Positions 23,310 through 35,119 of a stretch of 64,000 nucleotides of DNA are shown here, piece after piece. Source of the stretch: Pseudoscleropodium purum (Eukaryota; Streptophyta; Bryopsida; Hypnales; Brachytheciaceae); NCBI GenBank assembly GCA_963969395.1, contig OZ017798.1, positions 13,632,173 to 13,696,172 on the forward strand, read 5' to 3'. How positions within the stretch are numbered: the stretch's first letter is position 1; every line of letters starts with the position of its first letter. The position numbers and the translations under genes were made by a program. The notes beneath the pieces are model-generated. The model was not told the DNA's origin, did no database searches, and saw only the letters and a list, made by a program, of their open reading frames with translations.

Positions 23310-24600
23310 GGCATTCAAGGGTTAAGCCCTTCAAAAATGAAGTTCATGCCACCATTATTGCATTAGACAAAGCAAAGGTCGAGAAGACAAAGACAATTAG
23401 TGACACTACAACGGAAAGCAGGGACTGTTGCATTAGACAAAACAAAGGTTGAGAAGACAAAGACAATTAGTGACACTACAACAGACATGAGTGACTGCAA
23501 CACAATAGCAAGGTGTTTGCAATGGAACAATGTGTAACAACTTAGTTTGGATCTCGAAAAAGAAATAACACATTGTGAAATTGTTGCAAAACCATTGCTA
23601 AGTTGCGATTGATTCAATATAAATGTCTTGGACATTGAATCCATGCTATTATATTTCTAAATTGTTGCAAATTCTAAATCATTGCAAACACAATGCAATA
23701 CTTCATATTAGACCATTGCAAAGTCATTGAAACAAAATTCTTGGGCATTGCAAAACCATTGCCAAAAGTATTGCAAACTCTAAATTCTCTTGTAGTGTGA
23801 GAAGCTATCAATCCTACCATAGCAACAGACAAAATAAACTGAATGTACAACTAGATTTATTATTTTACATTGTAACATTCTCCTCTTCTAAAACCAAGCT
23901 CATATCACCATAGGATTCCAAAACAAAGGTATTCAAAGGTAAAGAGGCTAGATGAGCAGCTTGAAATGATTGCAAGCATTACCATATAAAAATACTTACC
24001 ATATAAGACTCACTTCTCTTCCAAAATCAAGCTCATGCCACCATTATTGGAATCACCAAACCAAAGGCATTTTAAGTTAAAGAAACTTAGAGATGAAATG
24101 CGTGATCCTGCAATAGCAATCCACATACAAGCGTCACCAGATTGAGAATATTCTTTTCGATCACTTCAAACCAAGCTAATGCCTCCATTATTGCATACAA
24201 TAAGCAAGTGTAGAGAAGGCAAAGAAACTGTGAGAGGAACTGTGAGATCCTGCCATAGAAATCTCCAAACACAATTACAAGTGCTATTGGGTTAACAATT
24301 GCTACTACATTAACAATTTTCCATTGCATTGGGGTATGCTTGCAGTTGGTGTTGGGGTGATGTTTGCAATGTGAATCCAGTCTAGAAGTAGGTCTAAATC
24401 TGTTCCTGATACCCTTAGTAACACCACTCTTTAACGTAACAATACTCTTTTTAACACTAAGTGAGAAGATATCTTTATTCTCTTCTCTTCAAAAACTGAG
24501 GTAATGCCACAATCATTATTGCAATCACCAAAACAAGGGTTTCATAACGAGGATGAAGAAGACGAAACTCCATTGACAAATTAACCCTTGTGACTCCGTC
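23310..24600. repeat. Degenerate repeat array related to xylulokinase intron 1
   Basis: Repeated units with CAAGCTCATGCCACCATTAT, TTGCAATCACCAAA and GATCCTGCCATAGCAATCC match 4390-4790 in xylulokinase intron 1. 23370-23480 also holds an adjacent direct duplication of about 77 bp (AAAGACAATTAGTGACACTA in each). The last unit ends GAAGAAGACGAA at about 24570, the same edge as xylulokinase exon 1, but no exon 1 follows. Confidence 0.65.
23474..23797. mobile_element. Short CACTA-like MITE
   Basis: Ends CACTACAA and TTGTAGTG are inverted, with a 3-bp target duplication TGA at 23471-23473 and 23798-23800. The interior is rich in CATTGCAAA and CAAACCATTGC words. Excision rejoins ATTAGTGAGAAGCTATC, which continues the host repeat unit. 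Confidence 0.75.
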
Positions 24601-27572
24601 CTCGCCCAAGCTCTACACGTTGGTAAGAGCGAACAATTTCAAGGAGAACCGAGATAATTTAGAGCGTAATTTTAAGCACAAACAAGATATCCAAGTAGTG
24701 GAAGTGGACGTGATGCAAAACCAAGTGTACATGTAACTAGAAGTCCACAATTATAACAGCAAACTTCCATGTGTTGGAATTTGGAAAAGAATTTATGAGT
24801 TTTTCAAAGTCTGAATTGCAATTGCTCAGTTTCTTGATGCTTTTACTTCCTTGTGAATACTAAGAAGAAATTACATTTTAGGAGTTGCTTTGCCTTGTTG
24901 TCACACTAAAAGTAACTAAAAGGTTCAAATCCATTGTTAAAAATAGTTTTCTAGAAATCAAAAAGTTACCTATCCTATTTTTGATGAGTCTCACTGAAAT
25001 TTTGCTTGCCAACAATTGCAATTCTCATCTGCAAGCATTGCAGACTTATATTTAGAATTCCGGAAAAATCCTTTGTCATATCTTCAAAGTTTGGTTAATT
25101 TATAAATATAGTGGTCTACCTCTAGAACATCCCTAATGGAGACTTTGTACTCAAACATTGAAAGGGAAGATTTTAGAGTCACTGTAATATGGTAAGACAT
25201 AAATTAGTCCTCTATAGAGTGATACAAACCAAGTGCCACTTTGTATAGGATGCAACAAGTGACATTCAACACTCATAATGGCTAACTTATGGTTGCCAAA
25301 AGCTCATTGACAAAGAGTTGAGAAGTATCCTACTATTTTTTTTTGTTTCTAGTTCTGACAAGCAATTCCAAAATGGTGTACAATCTGTTGTAAAAATAAG
25401 AAAGATATAGTTTGGAATCTTGACTACATTTGAGGCACCTCAAGACTAAAAAAAATAGGTACAACCACAACATAGACTCCAAATTCCAATCCCCACCTAG
25501 TAATTTAGAGATTTAGCAACTTTTCTAGTAGCTCATTGACAATGCCCTTAAAACTTGTAAATTATTGCATGCATTCATTGAAGTACAAAAAAATTTGCTA
25601 TGAATCCAATGGACTTACCAATCTAGCTATGTCTACGGCACTATTATCACAAGATATAGTTGTTTGTTTGCATTGTTTAATTTTTTAACTTGAAAGGCTG
25701 AAGGATAGGTGCAAAATAAACACTAGCCTTGGGGTTATCAAGAAGGTGAACAATAATCAAAATAAAATCTATTTGCAAATAAAATTTTTTCTCAAGAATA
25801 AGAATTTTTCACAAAAGAGAGGAAATATAGCTCTCAAGGGGTAAGCAATGAACAAAAGCCTCTAACCTCCATGTGGGTTGAAATACCTTCATCACTTCCT
25901 TTCAACAACAAATTATTTTAAAGATTATGATTTCATCAATGCAAATTATATCCTTCAATAGCATAAGATACTAATAATCCATCTTCTATGTCATTGTACA
26001 ACATTGGATTAGGATCAAGATTTCCTTGGTATAAATGTAATCTAATTGCTCAACTATTGGTTGTGTGAATAAATAACAAATATTGTCAAGAATAGCCTAG
26101 AAGTTATAAAATGTCATCGTATTTTTGGCCATATTTGATTTATTTTTCTAAATGATACTTGAATTCTCCTCCAATATATATTTCATATGGAATGATAATA
26201 ATTATGCACAAGTTGCTTGCAATTTAATGTCCACATTGAGTTGGTTCTATCCAAAATTGAAATTTTGATCACACCTTTGAAACTTCAAACGTCAAAATGG
26301 GATTAAAGGTTTGTTTGTTCACTTGATGTAATCTAAGAAATAATAGGTGACAATAGACAAATCTATTTGCATTCATGAAAATGACTATAAATGCAACTGC
26401 AAAAGAATGACTAGCTATCCAGAATGACTAATTAATGATTGTTGCTCCCACATTGGAGGATCCACACCATCACAATCATTACACAGTCGCATTTGCCACT
26501 GCAAGATGAGGTGGTCTTGAAGTCAACACTTCATCAACAATATATTTATCCAAAGCATCGTTCACTTTCACCGTAAACTTGGGTATTTTTATTTGGTGGT
26601 CCCTAGTCATTTTGCAATGAACTACTATATTGTTTTGTGATTGTGTATGACTTCAAAACAATTGCTAAATAACTTAAAGTCTTCCCACATTGGATGGCGG
26701 GAAAGTTTTTCTTTCTACACAAATAAAGAAAAAAAAATCGGCCATAGTCATTGTTGGGGAAATTTCAAAACACCCCCAATGAGCTAGATTTCACTCTTGG
26801 GTCATTTTGGAATGATTGCTTTATGACTGCACTACACTTTGCAAGGTAACACCAACTAGGATTATTTTTTAGGGTGGTTCTATGCAAGGCCTTTTCAATA
26901 ATACTCATAGCTTTTAGAAGATGGTGTGTATGCCACAAATAAATTAGTAAAGGACAATCTTCAAAGTTGCTCTTTTTTCTTTTCTTTTCTCCTTCTCTTC
27001 TTCTCCCACTCAAAATTTTTATTTATCTTCTTTATTTGTCATAATATTCTTTTGCCGTTGTAATTTTTTTAAACTTTTTCTTTTTTCTCTTTTAAAGAAA
27101 AAACTTTTTTCATATCTTTATACATGTTACATCTTTTGTAATTGTTGTAATTTTTTCCTTTTAAAAAAAAAATTGCCTTCTTTACAATAGCACATTTTCC
27201 TTTATCTTCTGTCTTTCATTGATGCTTCTTTATCTTTTTCATCTTTTTTCATCTTTTTTAGTTTTTTCTATCTTTTTCTTATTTTTTTCCTTTCTAATGA
27301 AAATGATGCATTCTTGCTAGATTGTTTAACTTTTATTTTAATTAGTATATATATTTTTCTTCATCAAGTTTTCTTGTATGATTTTATTAAATTTGTGATC
27401 CAATTGTAGTATGTCCTTCAAAACTCCCAAATAGGTGAATGACAAATCATTTGCAATTTCTAAAGGCAATTCAAACATAGATGCTACTCTGCTATTGTAG
27501 CTCACTAATCAAATATTCATCTCATCTTCTACTTAGAAGAAGTTACCAATTTCTATCTAATGACAGCCCTTG
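24601..27572. other. Gene-free AT-rich region
   Basis: No gene recognised. A strong pyrimidine tract lies on the plus strand at about 26970-27300 (CTTTTTC and TCATCTTTT runs). Frames up to 82 codons have no recognisable similarity. Confidence 0.5.
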
Positions 27573-27854
27573 CATTAGAAGATTTTTGGGGCCTCTGGAT
27601 GCCTACAAGTTATCACAGCCTACGAACGTAGGAAACAGGTTCGCTGCAGCGGTCTGACGTGGCCGAGACCCTACCACGTCATTGACTAAATTTTTCTTTT
27701 TTAAATTTGCATTTGGAGACTAAAATATTATTACTATTATTATTATTTTATGAAGAAAAAAAATCTGACAACGAGCCGTTCCCCTCTCTGCGGGGAACAG
27801 CTGCAGGGAACAGGCCCAAAATAGGCTTCTGGACCCCCCAAAACTCTTCTAATG
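27573..27854. mobile_element. MITE with CATTAGAAGA ends, copy 1
   Basis: Inverted ends of about 30 bp: left CATTAGAAGATTTTTGGGGC, right reversed CATTAGAAGAGTTTTGGGGG. The interior has GAGACCCTACCACGTCATTG, a short ATT repeat and CTGCAGGGAACAGGCCC. Relatives lie at 36426-37145 (opposite orientation, microsatellite-expanded) and 49126-49408. No clear target duplication. Confidence 0.7.
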
Positions 27855-29067
27855 ATCTTCCTCACGTTGAGCATGCATATCGTCTCACATTTTGCGAATT
27901 TCATAAAATTAATCTCGTGTCACCAATTCCAATAATTCGGTGCATTATTGTTCATCTACCTCATACAAGCCTAGTAATTGTGCTGGACTGCCGGTGGTCG
28001 AAACCTCAGGACTGCTTGCTAACCGTCGATTTTACCAGTTAAACTCACCATTTCCAAGGCGGTTTCTTCACAATGAGTGCAGACAATACAGTTTGAAATA
28101 ATGAACGTAGTTATGGAAACCGAGAGACATTCTTCCTGTAGTTTCTAACGGTGAAAGAGAATTCATTTTCATTTTCTTTCAGGGTTTATGGGTCAAGAAT
28201 AAATTGAATGTGTTTGATTTGACTCCCTGTTTGAATAATTTGAAATAGAACTCTGCTAGAAACCTAATCTGTTGTCCAAATCCTGTATTACTTTCACAAA
28301 AGGAACTAAGGTGGGTACACCTAAAATTGCACCCTACCTAAAACCTCCATCAACACCCTGTGAACATCTCCAAAAATAAAATGTATGTAGATTGAAGAAA
28401 CGATTTTAGAGCATCTACCAAATTTTTTTTTACCCTTCATACCTTTTGTACATGGTGTCCAAATATTGCTTTCTTTGATATGTCCTAACCTCTTTTCAAT
28501 TGCCAATACGAAAATTGACCAGTCTAATCATGGTAAGTAGGCACAGTAATAAAAAGTGATTATACATTCAATCATGACAAATGGATTCACTCTATCACTA
28601 ATAAAACATCTCTACAATAAATTCAATGGCTTCAACCCATCAAAAATAAAGGTTGAATTTTGATTTTGCAACAATGAATCGTCTAAGTTAAACTGGGATT
28701 GATTCCTATCTTTATTAGATTTAAATTAGATTTAGATTTAAACTAAGAAAATGAAGTTTGACAAGTTTGTTTTCATTCCAAACTTCTGTTTGTGATTAAA
28801 ATTTCATATTATTCTAATTGGATATAAAAATTGATATAATCTTACTTTTGTTTTTTACTTAAAATAATCACAATAATTTGATTTTTTTCATTAGAAATTT
28901 TGAAAAATATTCTTCTATAAGCAAAAATGATCAAAAATTCATATATCAAATGTATGAAAGGATGAATTTAGCTTAATAGTGGCATTTATTTTGGAGATCA
29001 ATGACAAAGGGGGCTTAGATGAAATATAAAAATAAGGAATTGATAGATCTTTACAACAATCTCCATT
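27855..29067. other. Intergenic, with a dispersed repeat copy at 28316-28525
   Basis: 28316-28525 on the minus strand matches 545-790. The rest is AT-rich with no gene recognised; the 111-codon plus frame at 27707-28042 starts inside the MITE and lacks similarity to known proteins. Confidence 0.45.
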
Positions 29068-29236
29068 TACTATAAGAATCCTATGTTTTTCTTGACTTAT
29101 TTTTCTAAACATCCACATGTTTTTATATCAATAATAACATTTCTTGATAATATAGTTAACATTATTGTTAACAAAAAAAACACATATATGGATGTTTAAG
29201 AAAATTTGTTAAGAAAAACATGGGTTTCTTATAGTG
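29068..29236. mobile_element. Minimal CACTA-like foldback MITE
   Basis: 169 bp, almost wholly palindromic. Left end TACTATAAGAATCCTATG and TTTTTCTTGAC; right end reversed CACTATAAGAAACCCATG and TTTTTCTTAAC. ATT flanks both ends (29065-29067 and 29237-29239), the 3-bp duplication of CACTA elements. Same terminal motif as 47361-48544. Confidence 0.8.
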
Positions 29237-30184
29237 ATTGTTACTTGTACTTCTTGAAAACACTTAAAAATAATTGGATTGTTTTGTTATGTTTAAATCT
29301 TGTTTATGTCCACTTTTTGCTACAAAAGTTACAACAATGGCAATTTTTCACAAAATGAATTGAATTTTTTTCTAATGATAGACAATCCACAACATCACTT
29401 AGTAAAATATAAGATTCGTTTTTGAACACAACTTAAAAGCCTAAATTTAGCTTAAATATGATGTTTGATTGTTTCGCAATAGATTTGGTTCTTTAACACT
29501 CATTTACAAGGCTATATCTTTTGTAGCACTAGCCCACTTTTCAATCAATAATGTCCTATTCAAAGTCCATTACACATAGCTTCAATGCAAAAACTCCAAT
29601 CCATAGTCCACAATCCACACTGATGAACTAAGGTATATAGACCCATTTGTCAACCCTTAGGTCATTGCACATATTTAGATTAATCAATTTCACAATTTTT
29701 TTGTTTCAATAGAATAATAAATTCAAAATTTTTTTTGTAGATTTTAGTAAACTCATTTTTGAAAAAAAACACACATATTGTAGGTGGTCAAAGCAAAACC
29801 ATATAACTTCCCATTCTTGTCCCTCATGGGATTGATTTTTTATGGAAGAATACTCATTGGAAGGTAAACTTATGTGCAAGTCCTCCCCTTTTCACACAAA
29901 ATTCCAAGGATGAACATACAAGAGCTATCATTGGAGGTCAAACTCCTCTACAAGACCTCTCTTTTCCACACAAAATTCAAACGATGAACATTGACACTTC
30001 TATCTTACATTGAAGGATTCTTTGTCGTCCACTTAAGGGTTGTTCCCACTTGGCTTTAGGTAGGAACCCCACCTTTAAATTATTAACAAGTTAAAATTTT
30101 GTTGAGTTTGAATTCACACTGAGGGTTCTTGGAAATCATCAGTGATGACTTCCAATGAGTGTTCTTCCGCGGTGATATTCCAGG
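29237..30184. other. Gene-free AT-rich interval
   Basis: Nothing recognisable except two nearby similar phrases at 29880-29970 (CACACAAAATTC.AA.GATGAACAT). Confidence 0.4.
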
Positions 30185-30725
30185 GTTAAGTATCTACCAA
30201 ACCCTATCTAAGGTGTCTTCGTGCGTGAGCAAATTCTTGTGTCAACTAGTGCCCAATTTCCGAAGGGCCAACTTGGTATAGAGCTTCAAAAGTCCTCACA
30301 GTCAGGTTGTTGCAAAGGATTTAGATCCCTTGTAACGGCCTTTGTACATTTCGGAGCAGATCCAATGTGGGTGTTAGACCTCAAAAAATTTATAGGTTTA
30401 TATCCAAATTGAGCGTAATATTAGTCCTCATGTTTGAATTTTCTAATGCGGTTCTAACATCGCCTTCTCCTGCAGGCCAACTCGAACACCCCTGCGGAAA
30501 TTCTTAAAGCATTCTTTCACGGAAGATCCTTTTCCTCGGATGGTGGAATCCCTCAGCAATTCCAAATATGTTGCAAACCTTGGGTTGTATAGAAGAGCAG
30601 AGTTCTAGTTCAAGCGAGGAGCATGGTTGATCAAATGGTGAAGGGAAGACATTCAAACAGGTATGGAGCATCTCAAATTAATCAGTCTTGCAACAAAAAC
30701 AATAACAGCATGTATTTCATCTTTT
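30185..30725 (-). other. 3' UTR and downstream flank of intact kinase
   Basis: Colinear with 15494-16030 beside the pseudogene copy and partly with 6833-7000. Conserved in all is the segment near AGTATCTACCAAACCCTA. It likely contains the 3' UTR; the polyadenylation site was not identified. Confidence 0.55.
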
Positions 30726-32033
30726 TCATTGGTGCTTAAATTGTTGGGGTAAATGACGATCAAGTACTTTGACAATCTCATCAAAAGAGGGCCTCATAAG
30801 TGGGTCCTTGTGCCAACATCTATTTATCAAATCCACCATCCAAGGAGTGGCTTGGTTGGGTAATATGGGTCGATTGCCACCAATGACACCATCATAATCA
30901 CTTGCTGGCAACTCTTCAAAAGGAATGCCACCCGATAGGATTTCATAGCACGTCATTCCAAAACTATAGACATCACATTGTTTGGAGAAAACTTCAGGAT
31001 TTTGAAAAATAGTTCGATTTTTTAAGGCAAGCAATATTTCGGGAGCCCTCCAAAATCTTGTCCCAATGACTCCATGTGAGCATTCATAATCTGAAACCAG
31101 ATACGCAAACCCACCTGGCTCTAAGGAAGTTGGATCAAGTTTATAGGGAGGATACTCTTTCTTTGTCCAAACAAGTACATTGGAAGCTTTGAGATCCCTA
31201 TGAATAATGTCTCTTTTATGCAAACCTCGCATACCTCGAGCAATCCAATACATGATATAAATAGCAACATTGTTTTGAAAAATTGGGCCTTTGTTGTTGA
31301 AATGGACCATTCTTACATCGATGAGCTTTCGCAAGTCACCCCAAGCTCTCGGCATAAGGAAAGCAAACCTTCCACTCGACTTCAACAATCGTGCTCCCAA
31401 TATTGCATTACAATTGGCTTCAAACCCAAAGTAGCCATGAGTGCGTATACTATCATCTGTGAGCATGGTGGGAGACAAGAGCGTTAGAAGCTCTTTCAGG
31501 GATGTCCCCTCCTTAAACACCTTCATGACCAGCGTCACAGATTTGCTGCCATCCTCAGCGATTCCATGAGCATGAAAAAGCTCCGCTTGTGCTCCCTCTG
31601 CAAATGGCTTCTCACTACTCAGTTCTGCCTTCACAAACCAGGGATGGCCCTTCCTGCCAATCTGCCAAGGCAACTTGTGCACACGATCAGATCCAAAATC
31701 ATCTTCGTCCAAAAAGAATCCACCGGGATATTGCTTCTGCAGACTCCGAAACAGCTCCACATTGTCCTCCGCCACCTTCAAGCGTGACTCTGGAGTGTCC
31801 TCCACTTCAATCGCCCTTTTGGACTGCGAGGAGGATGATGACTCCGTTACTGGACCCTCCACAGCTGTAAAATAAGCACTGGTGAGCTCACTCCAGTGTA
31901 CTTTGGAAGTTTCGATCTCCGCCTCCACCTTCGCCTGTTCATCGTTCACATCCAGCGTAGCCATGGCTTCCTTCACCCGCTCAATGTGAGCCGAGAAAAA
32001 CTCTGTCCCAGCTGGGATGCACTCTGCCGCCAT
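30726..32033 (-). CDS. Protein kinase, intronless, plant/bryophyte TKL-like family with N-terminal extension
   Basis: 435 residues, start ATG at 32031-32033, open to the stop. Residues 1-60 are a helical segment (TGTEFF-type start MAAECIPAGTEFFSAHIERV), 61-85 a Ser/Glu-rich linker, and about 140-430 the kinase domain. Seen: Gly-rich loop equivalent FAEGAQAELF (144-153), beta-3 Lys K171 in LVMKVFK, catalytic HRDLKASN (278-285), D315 in SDYEC replacing DFG, GTRFWRAPE (324-332), DVYSFGMTCYEILSGGIPFE, and the subdomain XI signature CWHKDPLMRPSFDEI. Key catalytic residues are present, so it is probably active, though the DYE motif is unusual. No transmembrane segment, so likely cytosolic; substrate unknown. 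Its paralogue at 16408-17442 is broken. Lack of introns could reflect retroposition or family architecture. Confidence 0.92.
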   Translation of the reverse strand: MAAECIPAGTEFFSAHIERVKEAMATLDVNDEQAKVEAEIETSKVHWSELTSAYFTAVEGPVTESSSSSQSKRAIEVEDTPESRLKVAEDNVELFRSLQKQYPGGFFLDEDDFGSDRVHKLPWQIGRKGHPWFVKAELSSEKPFAEGAQAELFHAHGIAEDGSKSVTLVMKVFKEGTSLKELLTLLSPTMLTDDSIRTHGYFGFEANCNAILGARLLKSSGRFAFLMPRAWGDLRKLIDVRMVHFNNKGPIFQNNVAIYIMYWIARGMRGLHKRDIIHRDLKASNVLVWTKKEYPPYKLDPTSLEPGGFAYLVSDYECSHGVIGTRFWRAPEILLALKNRTIFQNPEVFSKQCDVYSFGMTCYEILSGGIPFEELPASDYDGVIGGNRPILPNQATPWMVDLINRCWHKDPLMRPSFDEIVKVLDRHLPQQFKHQ

Positions 32034-32830
32034 GACTCCTCGGGTTTACAGCAAATCTCTTCCAGACACTGGACAAATTCAAAGCTTCCTGTGACATCAC
32101 AAATTGTACAGTCACTACAAGAATTGGACACGATGGATTACTTCGATCGAGGGGCTACCGACACCCGCTTCCACCAAGGCAGAGTAACAGGGGGAGCAAC
32201 AAACTGAATGCCAGAGTAGAAGAAATGAATTTCGGAGGCAGAAGAGAAGCTATCAAATGAACAGCAAGTATATTAGAACTAGTGATTACATCGCAGAACT
32301 TAGGAACGAAACGAAACGAAACATTCAGGAGCCGGTGAATTTCAGCAATTCAGGAAAGTTACGTTGCAAGGAACGACGGACTTCGAGGGTTCAAGAAAAA
32401 TTTTCATCACGTACGTGCAACACATCAACGCGATATCTGGAAACATCAGAAAACTCACCACCACTTCGGTAAGGCTCGACGGAAATCAACCGCACAGACT
32501 TGCACCAAACGAACCAGCAGTTTTCTACCAGATCAAGCGAGCACCATGAACTGGAGCTATACTGAGATCGATGAGTGAGTGCCTTCAACTGGAATTCCAG
32601 AGTATCGACGAACCCTCCTTGTGACCTCGCTCAAGCTAAGGTTTGCACGCTGCCAAGGTCGAAGAAGGGAATCCAAGAGCTAGCGTGGCGTAAAGACAAG
32701 AAAACCAAAGATACTAGTGCTTGGTCGTGGAGGATGTGCGACACAGGAGTTACGCTGAATCACCATTAAATTGTGCCAGGAGTTGGACATTTGCAGCATT
32801 CATCGACGAACTGCGGTGAAGAAGAGAGGT
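32034..32830 (-). promoter_or_regulatory. 5' leader/promoter region of the kinase, copy C
   Basis: GC is higher than background and the block is conserved in duplicates at 22876-23110 and 33355-34200, as expected for former promoter and 5' UTR. It contains the unoccupied copia target ACAGTCACTACAAG near 32108. Several frames of 60-100 codons on the plus strand are not recognisable proteins. Confidence 0.45.
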
Positions 32831-33309
32831 AGACTGGGCCAAAGCCCCGTGCCTCATGAGCTATCATTTGCTTTAATTTGCATTGTTTAACCCCAGAAGG
32901 ACACCGGCCCGGTGGTCAATAAAAAATGATCTGATTTTGGAACATGCCAACAGGTGCATTCATCATTTCTCCATAGATCTGGAAAGTCATCCATCGGCCA
33001 CTTTTTGACCTCAGCATCATTGCAAGGTTAACCTTGAAAGGACTAGCCTATGACCATGGAGCTGAATGTCACAAGTCCTTTCATTCCATATGTTTCCATT
33101 TTGTGATTGCCTGTTTGAAATTTTCATATTTGCTTTTTAGAGATGAGAACACACGTCATTAAATTTGAAATTATTGTCCAGTTTTAGAAGGAAAAAGTGA
33201 GCAAAACTCATATCAATTACAAAAAATGCTCAAAAAATCTGAAAATCTCTTAATGGATGGATATGGTACAGTAGAATATAATGTGAGAAAAATCGATTTC
33301 CTCAAACTA

Positions 33310-34205
33310 AGAATTGCTCAGCGTGAGGATCTCGATGAACGCCATCCTTGGTGCCACAATCGCAAATTGGACAGTCACTACAAGCACTTTACAAGACACT
33401 ACTTCACATAATGAACTACACCCCTGATTGGCTATCATCCATACCCATTTCAACAAAGGCAGAGCAATAGGTCAAAATCTAAAGCACAAGAAATCTGTCT
33501 TCGAGACACAAATAAAGCTACCGAATGGACAGCAAAATTATTATATTGGAGTAAATACTACGCAAAACGGTACAAGTTGCGGATTAGCTAGCGTTGCTAC
33601 TGTCAGTTTTGTTAGGATGGCATGGTTCTGGCGTGCTACAAAATCGAGACACAAATCTACACAAACTCTTAGAAACTAGCTAAAAAAGGTATAGCTCCAC
33701 TATTCAGGCCGTGCAACCTCAAAGTGACAAAGTCTTGGAATACCAGTCGCCACTTTAATGAATTTGATGTGTATTGAGGCTCGCAAATTAGCACGCAAAC
33801 CGACTGAAAACAAAACGCGAAATCAACCATCTCAAAAAAGTTGCGAGGAACAACGGTGATCGAGGTTTGCAGAGAAGTCCCGTTGCTAGGCTAGCACGCA
33901 CGCAACACCTCTAACGCAGAAATCTAGCAGCGTTAGAAAACCCACCGTACCACCACTATGGTGAGGCTTCACGGAATTCAGCCGCACTACTGACTTCCTC
34001 CAAATGAAACAACGATTTCAAACACATCCAGGGAGAATTGAACCGGGATCGAATGATCGATGGGTGATCGGTGCCTTCAACTGGATTCCCGAGCATCAAC
34101 AAACCCTCGTAACCAGCAATACTTCGTCCTTGCTTCTCATTCAAGCTCTCCGGCGTTGCTAACATCGAAGAAGGCGAACAGAGAAGCAGACAAGAAAACT
34201 GAGTG
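33310..34205 (-). repeat. Duplicated kinase 5' block, copy D, fused to a xylulokinase exon 2 scrap
   Basis: 33314-33352 repeats the 3' part of xylulokinase exon 2 with its intron edge (CGTGAGGATCTCGATGAAC; CCATCCTTGGTGCCA). From 33365 on it follows 32105-32700: ACAGTCACTACAAG, AACAAAGGCAGAGCAA, GGAACAACGGTGATCGAGG, GTGCCTTCAACTGGA. No kinase coding sequence is attached. This shows another round of cassette duplication. Confidence 0.7.
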
Positions 34206-34375
34206 CAAGTGTGACACAGGAGGTAAGCTTAACCTTGTAAGGACGCGGTCCCCCATGACTAAGGGAGGATTGACCCGTGAGTGCTTGGGGAAGAAGTGTG
34301 ACAGGAGGTAAGCTTAACCTTGTAAAGACACGGTCCCCCATGACCAAGGGAGGATTCACCCTTGAGTGCTTGTGG

Positions 34376-34686
34376 TAAGGTAAATGGCTGTAAAAGCGAC
34401 CCTTCAAGGTCTGATTAGCTTTTTTCATAGGTTTGCATGAATGGAAATATTTTTAGCTCATTTTTCAGAGAAAGAAAAATAGACGCCGAATGTAACACAA
34501 GTGGTTTCATATTCTTCGAAGCATTTTTGAATTAGTTATGAATTTTCAAAGATTTCTGTAGTAGGTACCTATTTGTGACCATAGGTCCCCCAAAATCTAT
34601 CCCCCTCCAACTTCTAAAGTGATTTGAGGAAATGATTGGCTCTTGGAATTAAATAAATAAATTTTTCTTGATTCATTCAATAGCAA
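34376..34686 (-). mobile_element. TAAGG MITE family, truncated copy
   Basis: Inverted relative of 37460-37863 and 42000-42404. It retains the TAAGGTAAATGGCTGTAAAAG end and the GAAACCACTTG core (here reversed as CAAGTGGTTTCAT), but stops at TCATTCAATAGCAA where the other copies continue about 85 bp. Confidence 0.75.
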
Positions 34687-35119
34687 CACCTTGTAAGAAC
34701 GTGGTCCCCCATGACTAAGGGGGAATTGACCCTTGAGTGCTTGTAGTAGAAGTGTGACACAGGAGGTAAGCCAACAATGCTAGAATATGAGCAATGAGCA
34801 ATGAGCAATGATTGTTGAGTAATGAACGTTTAGACTTGAATGCTCACTAAAACTATTTTTACTGAAAATAGCCATGTCATAGTCATAAATAGTGGTGTCA
34901 AAACTCAAATTTAATTGAAGGTAGTTATTTAGCACTCAAATGTTGTAGGTAGGGCCAAGAATGATAGCCTAGCCTCTTCTACAATATAAAAAGTACTACC
35001 ATTGAAGTGATGAACAAATGAATTTCATCCATGTCATCCATTCCTTTTGGAATAATTGAAGAATAATTCTAAATACTATGAGAATCAATGAATAGAAAAA
35101 AATATTTTTTTATGTAGCA

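Noticed and set aside
31200..31875. Plus-strand frames opposite the kinase
   Set aside because: Antisense shadows of the intact minus-strand kinase frame.
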